Below are positions 19,108-26,718 of a stretch of DNA of 45,198 nt, one piece after another. The stretch is from assembly GCA_031296325.1 (NCBI GenBank), contig JARLFY010000078.1, forward strand, positions 1 to 45,198, written 5' to 3'. Source of the stretch: Acidobacteriaceae bacterium. GTDB lineage: Bacteria; Acidobacteriota; Terriglobia; Terriglobales; Acidobacteriaceae. The notes beneath the pieces are model-generated. The model was not told the DNA's origin and made no database searches. It saw only the letters and a list, made by a program, of their open reading frames with translations. The translations under genes were made by a program, and so were the position numbers. Each line of letters opens with the position of its first letter. Position 1 is the stretch's first letter.

Positions 19108-20682
19108 TCATAGAGGCATCAAGCCATGCTTTTTCGGAGGACGAAGCTCGCGCTTGGTCTGTAGATACTCCAGAGCCTGCGAGACATTCTGCCGCGTCAA
19201 CGAGGGTTCGATGATCGAATCGACCAATCTCCGTCCAGCCGCGACGTACGGATTGGCAAACGCCTCTCGGTACAACTCAACCAGCTCAGCCTTCTTGGCC
19301 TTCTTATCCTTGGCCTCGGTAATCTCCTTGCGGAAGACGATTCCAGCCGCGCCCTCTGCTCCCATCACCGCAACCTCTGCGGTCGGCCAGGCAAAGACGC
19401 GATCCGCGCCCAGATCCTTGCCGCACATGGCGAGATACGCTCCGCCGTAGCACTTGCGCAGGATGACGGTGATCTTTGGAACCGTCGCCGCCGAGTAGGC
19501 AAACAGCATCTTCGCGCCGTGGCGAATGATTCCGCCGTACTCCTGCTCGATTCCCGGCATGAATCCCGGAACGTCGACCAGCGTCACCAGTGGAATATTG
19601 AATGCATTGCAGAAGCGGATAAACCGCGAAGCCTTGTCCGACGCATTGATGTCCAGCGATCCGGCCATCACCATCGGCTGATTGGCGATAATGCCAACGC
19701 TGCGTCCGGTAATCCGCGCAAAGCCGATCACGATATTCTGCGCATAGCCTTGCTGCACCTCAAGGAAGTCGCCGAAATCGATCAAGCGCGTAATGATGTC
19801 GCGCACGTCGTAGCTCTTCTTCGGATCAGAGGGAATCACGTCATTGAGATCGAGATTCTCGTCCACCTGACGGTCGCCCTCAACGTGTGGCGGATCCTCC
19901 AGATTGTTCGACGGAAGGAAGCTCAACAACTTGTGGCAGAGCTGCATCGCATGACGATCGTCGTTGGCGATGAAGTGAATCACGCCCGACTTGGCCATGT
20001 GCGCATCGGCCCCGCCCAGAGCTTCCGCCGTAACATCCTCACCCGTCACGCCCTTGATGACCGAGGGGCCGGTGATAAACATCTGCGCCTGACGCGTCTG
20101 AATGATGAAGTCGGTCAACGCTGGCGAGTAAGCCGCACCGCCCGCGCAGGGTCCACAGATCAGCGAGATCTGAGGCACAGCGCCCGACAGCATCACGTTG
20201 GCATGAAATACCTTACCGTAACCAGAGAGGGCGTCAATGCCCTCCTGCACACGCGCACCGCCTGAATCGTTGATGAAGACAAACGGCGAACCGGTCTTCA
20301 GTGAGTGCATCATGATCTCGGCAACTTTGACCGAGTGAACCTCTCCGGCAGCTCCGCCAGCGACGGTAAAGTCTTGGCTGGCCAGATGGATCAGGCGTCC
20401 ACCGACCGATCCCGCGCCAGTTACGACGCCGTCGGCAGGCATGTCCTTGCCTTCCATTCCGAACATGGTCGCGCGATGCTGAGCGAACAGACCGTTCTCC
20501 TCGAAGCTATCGGGATCGACAAGCTCCGTAATCCGCTCACGCGCCGTCAACTTCCCGGCCTTGTGCTGCTTCTCAATCTTGTCGGGGCCGCCGCCAAGCA
20601 TGACCTTCGCCCGGCGCTTCTTCAGCTCCTCAATCTTAGTCTGCATGGTTACGACTGCTGCTTTTTCCTTCGAATTCGGCAT
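19108..20682 (-). CDS. mmdA: Methylmalonyl-CoA carboxyltransferase 12S subunit (MmdA/PccB family)
   Basis: Transfers carboxyl between methylmalonyl-CoA and carboxybiotin. The 524-residue crotonase-fold carboxyltransferase has the two acyl-CoA/biotin oxyanion motifs: GGARVQEGIDALSGYG with GPCAGGAAYSPALTDF, and GGAYLAMCGKDLGADRVFAWP. It lacks a biotin domain, which is a separate gene downstream. It could equally be propionyl-CoA carboxylase beta, but no biotin carboxylase is present while a 5S gene is directly upstream, which favours transcarboxylase. Confidence 0.92.
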   Translation of the reverse strand: MPNSKEKAAVVTMQTKIEELKKRRAKVMLGGGPDKIEKQHKAGKLTARERITELVDPDSFEENGLFAQHRATMFGMEGKDMPADGVVTGAGSVGGRLIHLASQDFTVAGGAAGEVHSVKVAEIMMHSLKTGSPFVFINDSGGARVQEGIDALSGYGKVFHANVMLSGAVPQISLICGPCAGGAAYSPALTDFIIQTRQAQMFITGPSVIKGVTGEDVTAEALGGADAHMAKSGVIHFIANDDRHAMQLCHKLLSFLPSNNLEDPPHVEGDRQVDENLDLNDVIPSDPKKSYDVRDIITRLIDFGDFLEVQQGYAQNIVIGFARITGRSVGIIANQPMVMAGSLDINASDKASRFIRFCNAFNIPLVTLVDVPGFMPGIEQEYGGIIRHGAKMLFAYSAATVPKITVILRKCYGGAYLAMCGKDLGADRVFAWPTAEVAVMGAEGAAGIVFRKEITEAKDKKAKKAELVELYREAFANPYVAAGRRLVDSIIEPSLTRQNVSQALEYLQTKRELRPPKKHGLMPL

Positions 20683-20803
20683 CTTCTCTCTCTATAAATC
20701 CAAAGCGATAAATCAAACCCAAATCGATAAAATCCAGATCAAAGCGAGGATCTCAGAATCACACCCGACCCGCGCCCAACCACCGCGCAGCCGAGTCCCA
20801 AGT

Positions 20804-22318
20804 CTAGACCGGGGAGACCGTCACCTTATGCGTATGCCCGTTCAACTTCACGTCGTAGGTGACCGGCTCGTGCATCGGCGTAGCGCCGCCGCCCGACGTC
20901 GCTCCAGTGGCGACTGCGGCAGCCGGCTTGGCCGCCGGATCCTTGCCCAGATTCTTCGGTCCTTTGTCGCGAGTGGAGAAGAACTTCGCCGCCACCTGCG
21001 GGAACATGGCGTAGGTCAATACGTCCTCGTCCTTGCCATTGCAGCCCGGAAGCAGCAGTGCAGCCGTTCTCAACTCGTCCCACTCCGGCTTCAGCAAGTC
21101 CGCCGGACGGCACGTAATCGGCTCCTTCTTGGCCTGCTTCGAAGCCTGTGCGACCAACTCCGGATTGCGCGGCCCAATCGTCTCTCCGTAGAAGCCCAGC
21201 ATCAGGTCGACAAACTCAGCCGAGAGAACCTTGTAACGTCCCAGCAGAACATTGAAGACAGCCTGCGTCCCGACGATCTGGCTGGAAGGCGTAACCAGCG
21301 GCGGGTAACCCGCGTCCTTGCGAACCCGCGGAACCTCTTCCATTACCTCGGCCATGCGATGGCCAGCGCCCTGCTGCTTCAACTGGCTCTCCATATTGGA
21401 GAGCATGCCGCCGGGGATCTGGCTGTCGAAGATCTCCGTCTCCACGCCGGTGATGTTGGAGAGGAACTCGGCATAGCGCGGGCGAATCGTATTGAAGTAC
21501 TGCTTCAACTTCAGCAGCCGCGGCTTGTCCAGACTGGTCGTGAATTCGGTTCCTTTCAGCATCTCCACCAGACTCTCGGTCGGGTTGTGTCCCGGCCCAA
21601 GGCTCAGAGAGCTGATCGACGTGTCGACGCAATCCACGCCCGCTTCAATCGCCTTCATCAGGCTCACCAGCGTTACGCCGGTCGTCGAGTGGGTGTGAAT
21701 GTGAATGCGAACGTCCTCGCCGCAAGATTCCTTGATGCCACGCACAATCTGGTACGCATCATGAGGCTTCAACAGCGCAGCCATATCCTTGATGCAGATC
21801 GAGTCGACGCCCAGATCCTGCAACCGCTTGGCCATGGAGACAAACTGCTCGGTGGTATGCAGCGGGCTGGTCGTGTAGCAGATCGTTCCCTGCGCGTGCT
21901 TGCCGGCCTTCTTCACTGCGGCGACCGCACACTTCAGGTTGCGAATGTCGTTCAGCGCGTCGAAGACACGGAAGACGTCCATGCCGGTCTCCGCCGCCTT
22001 GGCGATGAAGCGCTCGACAACGTGATCCTCATAGTGCCGATAGCCGAGCAAATTCTGCCCGCGCAGCAACATCTGGAGACGCGTATTCGGCATCAGCTTG
22101 CGGAAGGTGCGCAGCCGCTCCCACGGGTCTTCGTTCAGAAAGCGAATGCAGCTATCGAAGGTCGCTCCGCCCCAGCACTCCACAGACCAGTAGCCCGCCT
22201 GATCCAGATCAGCGCAGGCAGGAATCATGTCTTCTATAGACATCCGCGTCGCCATCAAGCTCTGATGGGCGTCCCGGAGAATCAACTCTGTCACATCAAT
22301 ATTTTTTGCCATTTCCAT
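20804..22318 (-). CDS. Transcarboxylase 5S subunit (pyruvate/oxaloacetate carboxyltransferase)
   Basis: Moves carboxyl from carboxybiotin to pyruvate, forming oxaloacetate. The 504-residue protein has the HMGL-type barrel with LRDAHQS (Asp16), the Lys expected to be carbamylated in CIKDMA (Lys177) and the metal ligands His208 and His210 in HIHTHS. The C-terminal conserved carboxylase domain follows, ending DVKLNGHTHKVTV. No fused biotin domain, as in the Propionibacterium 5S and unlike most oxaloacetate decarboxylase alpha chains. A second ATG at 22312 is an alternative start. First gene of the operon. Confidence 0.9.
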   Translation of the reverse strand: MEMAKNIDVTELILRDAHQSLMATRMSIEDMIPACADLDQAGYWSVECWGGATFDSCIRFLNEDPWERLRTFRKLMPNTRLQMLLRGQNLLGYRHYEDHVVERFIAKAAETGMDVFRVFDALNDIRNLKCAVAAVKKAGKHAQGTICYTTSPLHTTEQFVSMAKRLQDLGVDSICIKDMAALLKPHDAYQIVRGIKESCGEDVRIHIHTHSTTGVTLVSLMKAIEAGVDCVDTSISSLSLGPGHNPTESLVEMLKGTEFTTSLDKPRLLKLKQYFNTIRPRYAEFLSNITGVETEIFDSQIPGGMLSNMESQLKQQGAGHRMAEVMEEVPRVRKDAGYPPLVTPSSQIVGTQAVFNVLLGRYKVLSAEFVDLMLGFYGETIGPRNPELVAQASKQAKKEPITCRPADLLKPEWDELRTAALLLPGCNGKDEDVLTYAMFPQVAAKFFSTRDKGPKNLGKDPAAKPAAAVATGATSGGGATPMHEPVTYDVKLNGHTHKVTVSPV

Positions 22319-22673
22319 CCAAGTCGCTTACTTACAGGAGAAGCACTCCACAGGGGGAGCGCAAGCAAATTTCCGGCGAGGGTAAAGCGCCGATGCAGCT
22401 ACAAAACACACACGGCTCAACTCCCGGTTGTCATCGCGCCACAGCACACGTGACGTAGGAACAAGATACCAACCTAACACAATAAGAATATGTGACCGTG
22501 AATACAGAAGCAACCATGAAAGATGCCACACACAAAGCTTTGCAGTGCAAGGCCGCAACTGTAATTCGTCCGTAAGCCTTGCTTTTTCAGCGTAGTTCCA
22601 CGTCCCTACGAGGACGCTTCGCCCCGTGCAAGCCTTTCCCGTTGCAAACACCACAGCCGCCAACAGATCTGCA
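22319..22673 (-). promoter_or_regulatory. Leader/promoter region of the transcarboxylase operon
   Basis: 355 bases without a gene. On the minus strand TTGCTT (22513-22508) and TATTCT (22490-22485) are 17 bases apart and form the best promoter candidate, giving a leader of about 160 bases before the 5S gene. I looked for a cobalamin riboswitch because the operon encodes a B12 enzyme and saw no B12 box. No terminator for the upstream Amt-like gene was recognised. Confidence 0.45.
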
Positions 22674-23963
22674 TCACCGTGGCACAAACTCGTCCGCATG
22701 AACCACAAACTCAGGATACGCCCCTGCACCAAGCTCGCGAATATCCATCCCCTGCCAGTGACCATCGTCGTCCACGCGATAGGGAGCAAAGCGATTCAGC
22801 AACAGATTCCCCGCATGAACCAGGGGAAACACAAAGCCCAGCAGCGCGCTGACGCCGACCAACTGCGCCAGAACATGCTCGCCCCGCGAACCCTGCGCGA
22901 AGTGTCCGAAGAGACCCAGTGCGATCAAACCCCAGATCCCCGACAACGCATGCACCGAAACCGCTCCGCCCGGATCGTCCACTTGCAGCCGCAGTTCGAA
23001 GATCTCGATCGCGTAGGTGACCAGCACTCCCGCCATCAGGCCAATGAAGATCGCCGCCACCGGCGAGACCATAGCGCAGGCCGCGCTTCCCGCCACCAGC
23101 CCGGCGATCCAGCCATTGGAACTCAGCGAGGCGTCCGGCTTGCGGTATCGCGTGCGCGTCACAGCCACCGCCGCAAGGCATCCCGCCGAGGCCGACAGCA
23201 TTGCATTGACGATCACTCCGACAACCTGCCCCAACCCTGCGCCATAGAACAGAATCGAGGTCGCCGAATCCAGCCCAATCCATCCCACCAGCGCCAGAAT
23301 GCAGCCAAACAGCACCTGCACGATGTTGTGTCCGGGAATCGCCGCAGGAATTCCATCGTCGGAGAACTTGCCCCGCCGCGGCCCAGCCACCCACGCCACC
23401 GAGAGCGCCGCCAGTCCGCCGACGACCTGAATCACGCCCGCTCCGCCCATGTCGGCAAAGTTTGCGATCCCGAAGTTCACGCTCATCTGCGACAGCCAGC
23501 CGCCGCCCCAGCTCCAGTGCGCGAAGACGGGAAACACAATGCCTGCCAGCAACGCGCTAGCCAGACAGATCGGCCCCAGCCGCCAGCGATCCGATCCCGC
23601 GCTCAGCGGAATGATCGCCACCAGCCCAGCCGCCAGCATCTCCAGACAGAGCGTCAACGCGCGACTCAGATCAATCGCGCTCGCCCCGTCGAAGCCGATA
23701 CCGTGGGAGAAGAAGGGTTCCGCACCCAGCCAGTCCCAGCGCGCACCTCCCGCTGAAAATGTATGCGCTGCACCGCTGGCGACTCCAGCCCACGCCGATC
23801 CGAAGAGTACGAAGATAATCGCCGAGACCGCCAGTGCGCACAGCGTCGCCAACATCGCGTGCGCCGCACTGCGCGAGCGTCCTAGCCCCTGATGGATCAG
23901 CGCCATCCCTGCGGCCGCCAGCGGAATCAACATGATCGAGAACATACAAAGAACTGGATTCAT
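22674..23963 (-). CDS. Divergent Amt/Mep-type ammonium transporter homologue
   Basis: A 429-residue membrane protein with the Amt fold: about 11 hydrophobic helices, FGIANFADMGGAGVIQVVGG, GWIGLDSATS, VDDPGGAVSVHALSGIWG and the tail GMDIRELGAGAYPEF. Key pore residues deviate. By my alignment to E. coli AmtB the first twin-His (H168) is Gln179, while the second is kept (His338). The GWFGFNAGS motif reads GWIGLDSAT, so gate Phe215 is Leu, and the other gate Phe107 is also absent. It may have altered conduction or act as a sensor; no PII gene adjoins. ATG 23963 has AAGGAG upstream and overlaps the previous stop as ATGA. Confidence 0.82.
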   Translation of the reverse strand: MNPVLCMFSIMLIPLAAAGMALIHQGLGRSRSAAHAMLATLCALAVSAIIFVLFGSAWAGVASGAAHTFSAGGARWDWLGAEPFFSHGIGFDGASAIDLSRALTLCLEMLAAGLVAIIPLSAGSDRWRLGPICLASALLAGIVFPVFAHWSWGGGWLSQMSVNFGIANFADMGGAGVIQVVGGLAALSVAWVAGPRRGKFSDDGIPAAIPGHNIVQVLFGCILALVGWIGLDSATSILFYGAGLGQVVGVIVNAMLSASAGCLAAVAVTRTRYRKPDASLSSNGWIAGLVAGSAACAMVSPVAAIFIGLMAGVLVTYAIEIFELRLQVDDPGGAVSVHALSGIWGLIALGLFGHFAQGSRGEHVLAQLVGVSALLGFVFPLVHAGNLLLNRFAPYRVDDDGHWQGMDIRELGAGAYPEFVVHADEFVPR

Positions 23964-24139
23964 CGCTGCTCCTTCGTCGTCGATTGATAACCCTGCGTCA
24001 GCAGCGCCAGACCAAGAATCTCCACGCCCAGTCCTGCCACGACAAAGGCAGTCCGCTGCCCCGTCGAGGCGAGCAGCACGAGGGCGGCGAGAACCAGAAA
24101 AAATCCAGAGAGCAACAGCAGGCACGCAACCAGCTTCAA
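23960..24139 (-). CDS. 59-residue two-helix membrane protein coupled to the Amt-like gene
   Basis: Starts at TTG 24139, preceded by AAAGGAG at good spacing, and ends overlapping the Amt-like ATG (ATGA). The product is almost entirely hydrophobic, with two segments (LVACLLLLSGFFLVLAALVLL and FVVAGLGVEILGLALL) separated by a short polar turn (STGQRT), and a polar tail QSTTKEQR. Family not recognised. Strict coupling suggests a partner of the transporter; that is inference. Confidence 0.65.
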   Translation of the reverse strand: MKLVACLLLLSGFFLVLAALVLLASTGQRTAFVVAGLGVEILGLALLTQGYQSTTKEQR

Positions 24140-24220
24140 GGAGTCTCCTTTATGGGGTTCATCTTGCGGAAAATTACGGAGTCTCAAGTCTATCAACAAT
24201 ACTTCTGCGACTGCGAGGTT

Positions 24221-24254
24221 AATTCGATTCTCGAATTACTTGATAGAATCAAGT
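24221..24254 (+). promoter_or_regulatory. Two adjacent perfect palindromes upstream of a small membrane protein gene
   Basis: AATTCG-ATTCT-CGAATT (24221-24237) is directly followed by ACTTGAT-AGA-ATCAAGT (24238-24254). Loop bases GATTCT of the first are complementary to AGAATC of the second, so an alternative pairing exists. It could be an operator or a leader switch for the gene starting 42 bases later. Confidence 0.45.
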
Positions 24255-24295
24255 CTGACTCCTCCAACAACTCAAGCCAACCCACAGGAGAGCGT

Positions 24296-24661
24296 ATGAA
24301 AAACCTGCTAATCCAACTTGCATCCACTCCCATCGGCGCGTTTTTGATCCTCACCATCGCGGCGTATCTGGAGGTCTCCGGCGACGCGTGCTTCCAATCC
24401 GGCCTCTATCATTCAACCGGAGCAACGCGCTGGATCTGGTTTGCTGGCGGCGCAGCGGTTCTGGCCTCCTACGGTTTCTTCGTCAACATTCCCCAGTGGG
24501 ACTTCGGCAAACTTCTCGGCGTCTATGTCGCCCTCTTCTTCGTCCTCGCGCAGGTCGTGGCCAAACTCCGCTTCCAGCAATCCCCCACCCCGCCGATCCT
24601 GGTCGGCGGCGCGCTCATCGTCGCTGGCGGTCTGGTTATCACTCTCTGGAAGCCCGCATAA
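24296..24661 (+). CDS. Small four-helix membrane protein, YnfA/small drug-metabolite transporter-like
   Basis: The 121-residue product has four hydrophobic segments (about 8-27, 44-62, 70-90 and 99-117). The pattern AAYLEVSGDACF in helix 1 and GKLLGVYVALFFVLAQ in helix 3, closing with GGALIVAGGLVITLW, resembles the YnfA/small-multidrug-resistance group of the DMT superfamily, with a membrane-embedded Glu in helix 1 (Glu25). AGGAG lies five bases before the ATG. The substrate is unknown; the family assignment is moderate. Confidence 0.75.
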   Translation: MKNLLIQLASTPIGAFLILTIAAYLEVSGDACFQSGLYHSTGATRWIWFAGGAAVLASYGFFVNIPQWDFGKLLGVYVALFFVLAQVVAKLRFQQSPTPPILVGGALIVAGGLVITLWKPA

Positions 24662-24729
24662 CCCTGCGGTCGTGAAACGCGATTCGTCTCGACAAGCAGT
24701 AGAATCTTTTCTGAATTGCTATTGACCAA

Positions 24730-24838
24730 TTTGCTTGTCATTCCGTAGCGATTTGCTTGTCATTCCGCAGCCATTTGCTTGTCATTCCGTAGCGATTTGC
24801 TTGTCATTCCGTAGCGAAGCGGAGGAATCTGCTTTTTC
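24730..24838 (+). repeat. Family A repeat with four-fold 22-base head stutter
   Basis: The head TTTGCTTGTCATTCCGTAGC plus two bases is repeated at 24730, 24752, 24774 and 24796, exactly 22 bases apart and nearly identical. Only the last unit continues into AGCGGAGGAATCTGCTTTT. It follows the stop at 24661 in gene orientation. Confidence 0.85.
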
Positions 24839-24878
24839 TCGCAGCGCGACGGGCTACACCATTAGGCCAACAAATAAG

Positions 24879-24916
24879 ATCCCCCACAAACCGTCTCTGG
24901 CCTGTGGGGGATTTTT
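24879..24916. terminator. Terminator between convergent genes
   Basis: ATCCCCCACA (24879-24888) pairs perfectly with TGTGGGGGAT (24903-24912), followed by TTTTT on the plus strand. Located 20 bases past the ahcY stop, it probably ends transcription from both sides, more clearly on the plus strand. Confidence 0.75.
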
Positions 24917-24935
24917 CTTCCCTGAAAAAATCCGT

Positions 24936-26375
24936 CTAGTAGCGATAGTGTTCGGTCTTGTATGGCCCTTCCACCGGAACGCTCAGATAATCCGCCTGCT
25001 TCTGGGTCAGCGTCGTCAGCTTCACGCCGATCTTCTCCAAGTGAAGCCGCGCGACCTCTTCATCGAGCTTCTTCGAGATCAGGTAGATGCCCACCTTGTA
25101 GGTATCCTTGTTGGCCCACAGGTCGAGTTGCGCCAGCGTCTGATTGGCAAAGCTGTTCGACATGACGAAGCTGGGATGTCCGGTCGCGCAGCCCAGATTC
25201 ACCAACCGTCCCTCGGCCAACACGAAGATGCTGTTGCCCGTCGGAAAGGTGTACTTATCCACCTGCGGCTTGATGTTCAACTTGGTCAACCCCGGAACCG
25301 CCAGCAGCTTCTCCATCTGAATCTCGTTGTCGAAGTGGCCAATGTTGCACACAATCGCCTGATCCTTCATCAACTTCATGTGCTCGACCGTAATGATGTC
25401 GACGTTGCCGGTGCAGGTCACGTAGATGTCGCCGCGCCCCAGCGTCTCTTCGATCGTCGTGACCTCGTAACCTTCCATCGCGGCCTGTAGAGCATTGATC
25501 GGGTCGATCTCGGTGACAATCACGCGCGCGCCCAGACCACGCAGCGACGCCGCGCAGCCCTTGCCCACATCGCCATATCCGCAGACCACGGAGACCTTGC
25601 CCGCCACCATCACATCGGTCGCGCGCTTGATGCCGTCCACCAGCGACTCGCGGCAGCCGTAGAGGTTGTCGAACTTCGACTTCGTCACCGAGTCGTTCAC
25701 ATTGATCGCCGGCACCAGCAGCTTGCCCTGCTCGAACATCTTGTAAAGCCGATGAACGCCGGTCGTCGTCTCTTCGCTGACTCCGCGCCACTCCTTGACC
25801 ACATCGCGCCAGCGCGAGGGATACTGCGCCTGCACCTTCTTGAGCAGCGCCTTGATGACGTCCTCTTCGTGCGCGTCCGAGGGCGAGTTGACCCACGGGT
25901 CGCCATTTTCCATCTCATAGCCCTTGTGGATCAGCAACGTCGCGTCGCCGCCGTCGTCGATGATGAGCTGCGGCCCAAGCAGTCCGCCCTTGCCGTCCGG
26001 GAAGTTCATCGCCTGATTGGTGCACCACCAGAACTCTTCCAGCGACTCGCCCTTCCACGCGAAGACAGGAACGCCCGCCGCAGCAATCGCCGCCGCCGCA
26101 TGATCCTGCGTGGAGAAGATATTGCAGCTAGCCCAGCGCACGTCCGCTCCCAGCGCGACCATTGTTTCAATCAGCACCGCAGTCTGAATCGTCATGTGCA
26201 GCGAACCCATGATGCGCACACCCGCCAGCGGCTTGCCCGCAGCGTACTTGTTGCGGATCGAGACCAGCCCCGGCATCTCCTGCTCGGCGATCTCGATCTC
26301 CTTGCGTCCAAACTCGGCCAAGCCGATGTCCGCTACCTTGTACTCTGCTGCTGCCTGAATCGTCGCTGTCGCCAT
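24936..26375 (-). CDS. ahcY: Adenosylhomocysteinase
   Basis: Hydrolyses S-adenosylhomocysteine to adenosine and homocysteine in the activated-methyl cycle, NAD-dependent, cytoplasmic. The 479-residue length is typical. Seen are the N-terminal [19 protein letters not shown], the NAD-binding loop [10 protein letters not shown] (about residue 264 on), [10 protein letters not shown], and the C-terminal DKYKVG-type tail ending KTEHYRY. ATG 26375 ([11 protein letters not shown]) has AGAGG eight bases upstream; the longer frame runs into repeat sequence and is rejected. Confidence 0.97.
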   Translation of the reverse strand: MATATIQAAAEYKVADIGLAEFGRKEIEIAEQEMPGLVSIRNKYAAGKPLAGVRIMGSLHMTIQTAVLIETMVALGADVRWASCNIFSTQDHAAAAIAAAGVPVFAWKGESLEEFWWCTNQAMNFPDGKGGLLGPQLIIDDGGDATLLIHKGYEMENGDPWVNSPSDAHEEDVIKALLKKVQAQYPSRWRDVVKEWRGVSEETTTGVHRLYKMFEQGKLLVPAINVNDSVTKSKFDNLYGCRESLVDGIKRATDVMVAGKVSVVCGYGDVGKGCAASLRGLGARVIVTEIDPINALQAAMEGYEVTTIEETLGRGDIYVTCTGNVDIITVEHMKLMKDQAIVCNIGHFDNEIQMEKLLAVPGLTKLNIKPQVDKYTFPTGNSIFVLAEGRLVNLGCATGHPSFVMSNSFANQTLAQLDLWANKDTYKVGIYLISKKLDEEVARLHLEKIGVKLTTLTQKQADYLSVPVEGPYKTEHYRY

Positions 26376-26498
26376 CAAGAACACCTCTTCCACTCGCCAA
26401 AATCTCTCGCTCGCAATGCCCCTGCGAACCTCGGCTAGAATACCATCCCAGCGATTCGCCGTCGCACAACGCTGTTGAATCCGCCCAACCAAATGAGT

Positions 26499-26590
26499 TG
26501 TTATTCTGAGCGCAGCCCTTTTTTGATTGTCATTCTGTAGCATCTTTTGTTTGTCATTCCGTAGCGCAGCGAAGGAATCTGCTGTTGCTC
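26499..26590 (+). repeat. Family A repeat with degenerate head stutter
   Basis: Two partial heads (TTATTCTGAGCGCAGCC and TTGTCATTCTGTAGC) precede one full unit TTTGTCATTCCGTAGCG...GAAGGAATCTGC. It sits between ahcY and the porin gene (gap 26376-26718), which otherwise holds only the porin terminator. Confidence 0.75.
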
Positions 26591-26632
26591 ACTCCAAGAA
26601 GGTCTGCCCCATTACCGAAACTGCTCTCTGCT

Positions 26633-26680
26633 AAAAATCGAAGGCCCCCTTTGCACAACATCTGCGCAAAGGGGGCCTTC
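26633..26680 (-). terminator. Rho-independent terminator of the porin gene
   Basis: On the minus strand GAAGGCCCCCTTTGC pairs over 15 bases with GCAAAGGGGGCCTTC (loop about nine bases), followed by GATTTTTAG. It is 40 bases past the stop codon. Confidence 0.9.
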
Positions 26681-26718
26681 GGGGAGTGCTGATCGCAGCC
26701 TGAGCTGCGATCAGGCGG

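Noticed and set aside
20804..22318. Oxaloacetate decarboxylase alpha subunit of a sodium pump
   Set aside because: No fused biotin domain and no membrane beta or gamma subunit nearby; the 12S and 1.3S genes fit transcarboxylase better, though alignment would settle it.
22319..22673. Possible cobalamin riboswitch before the B12-dependent mutase operon
   Set aside because: No B12 box or the core motifs could be found on the minus strand; only a promoter candidate was supported.
22328..22789. 153-codon open frame on the minus strand
   Set aside because: Overlaps the 3' end of the Amt-like gene in another frame, has no ribosome site, and the composition is unlike a real protein (Trp/Cys/Arg-rich without domains).
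24730..24838. Tandem 22-base repeats as a CRISPR array
   Set aside because: Units are directly adjacent without spacers and no cas gene is near; they are head copies of family A.
24841..24870. tRNA-like segment after the family A repeat
   Set aside because: No cloverleaf; the same tail follows family A copies at 26590, 34012 and 39780, so it is part of the repeat.
26376..26540. Possible SAH riboswitch upstream of ahcY
   Set aside because: A CCGAGG-like start is present, but the required paired core and downstream partner segments were not found.
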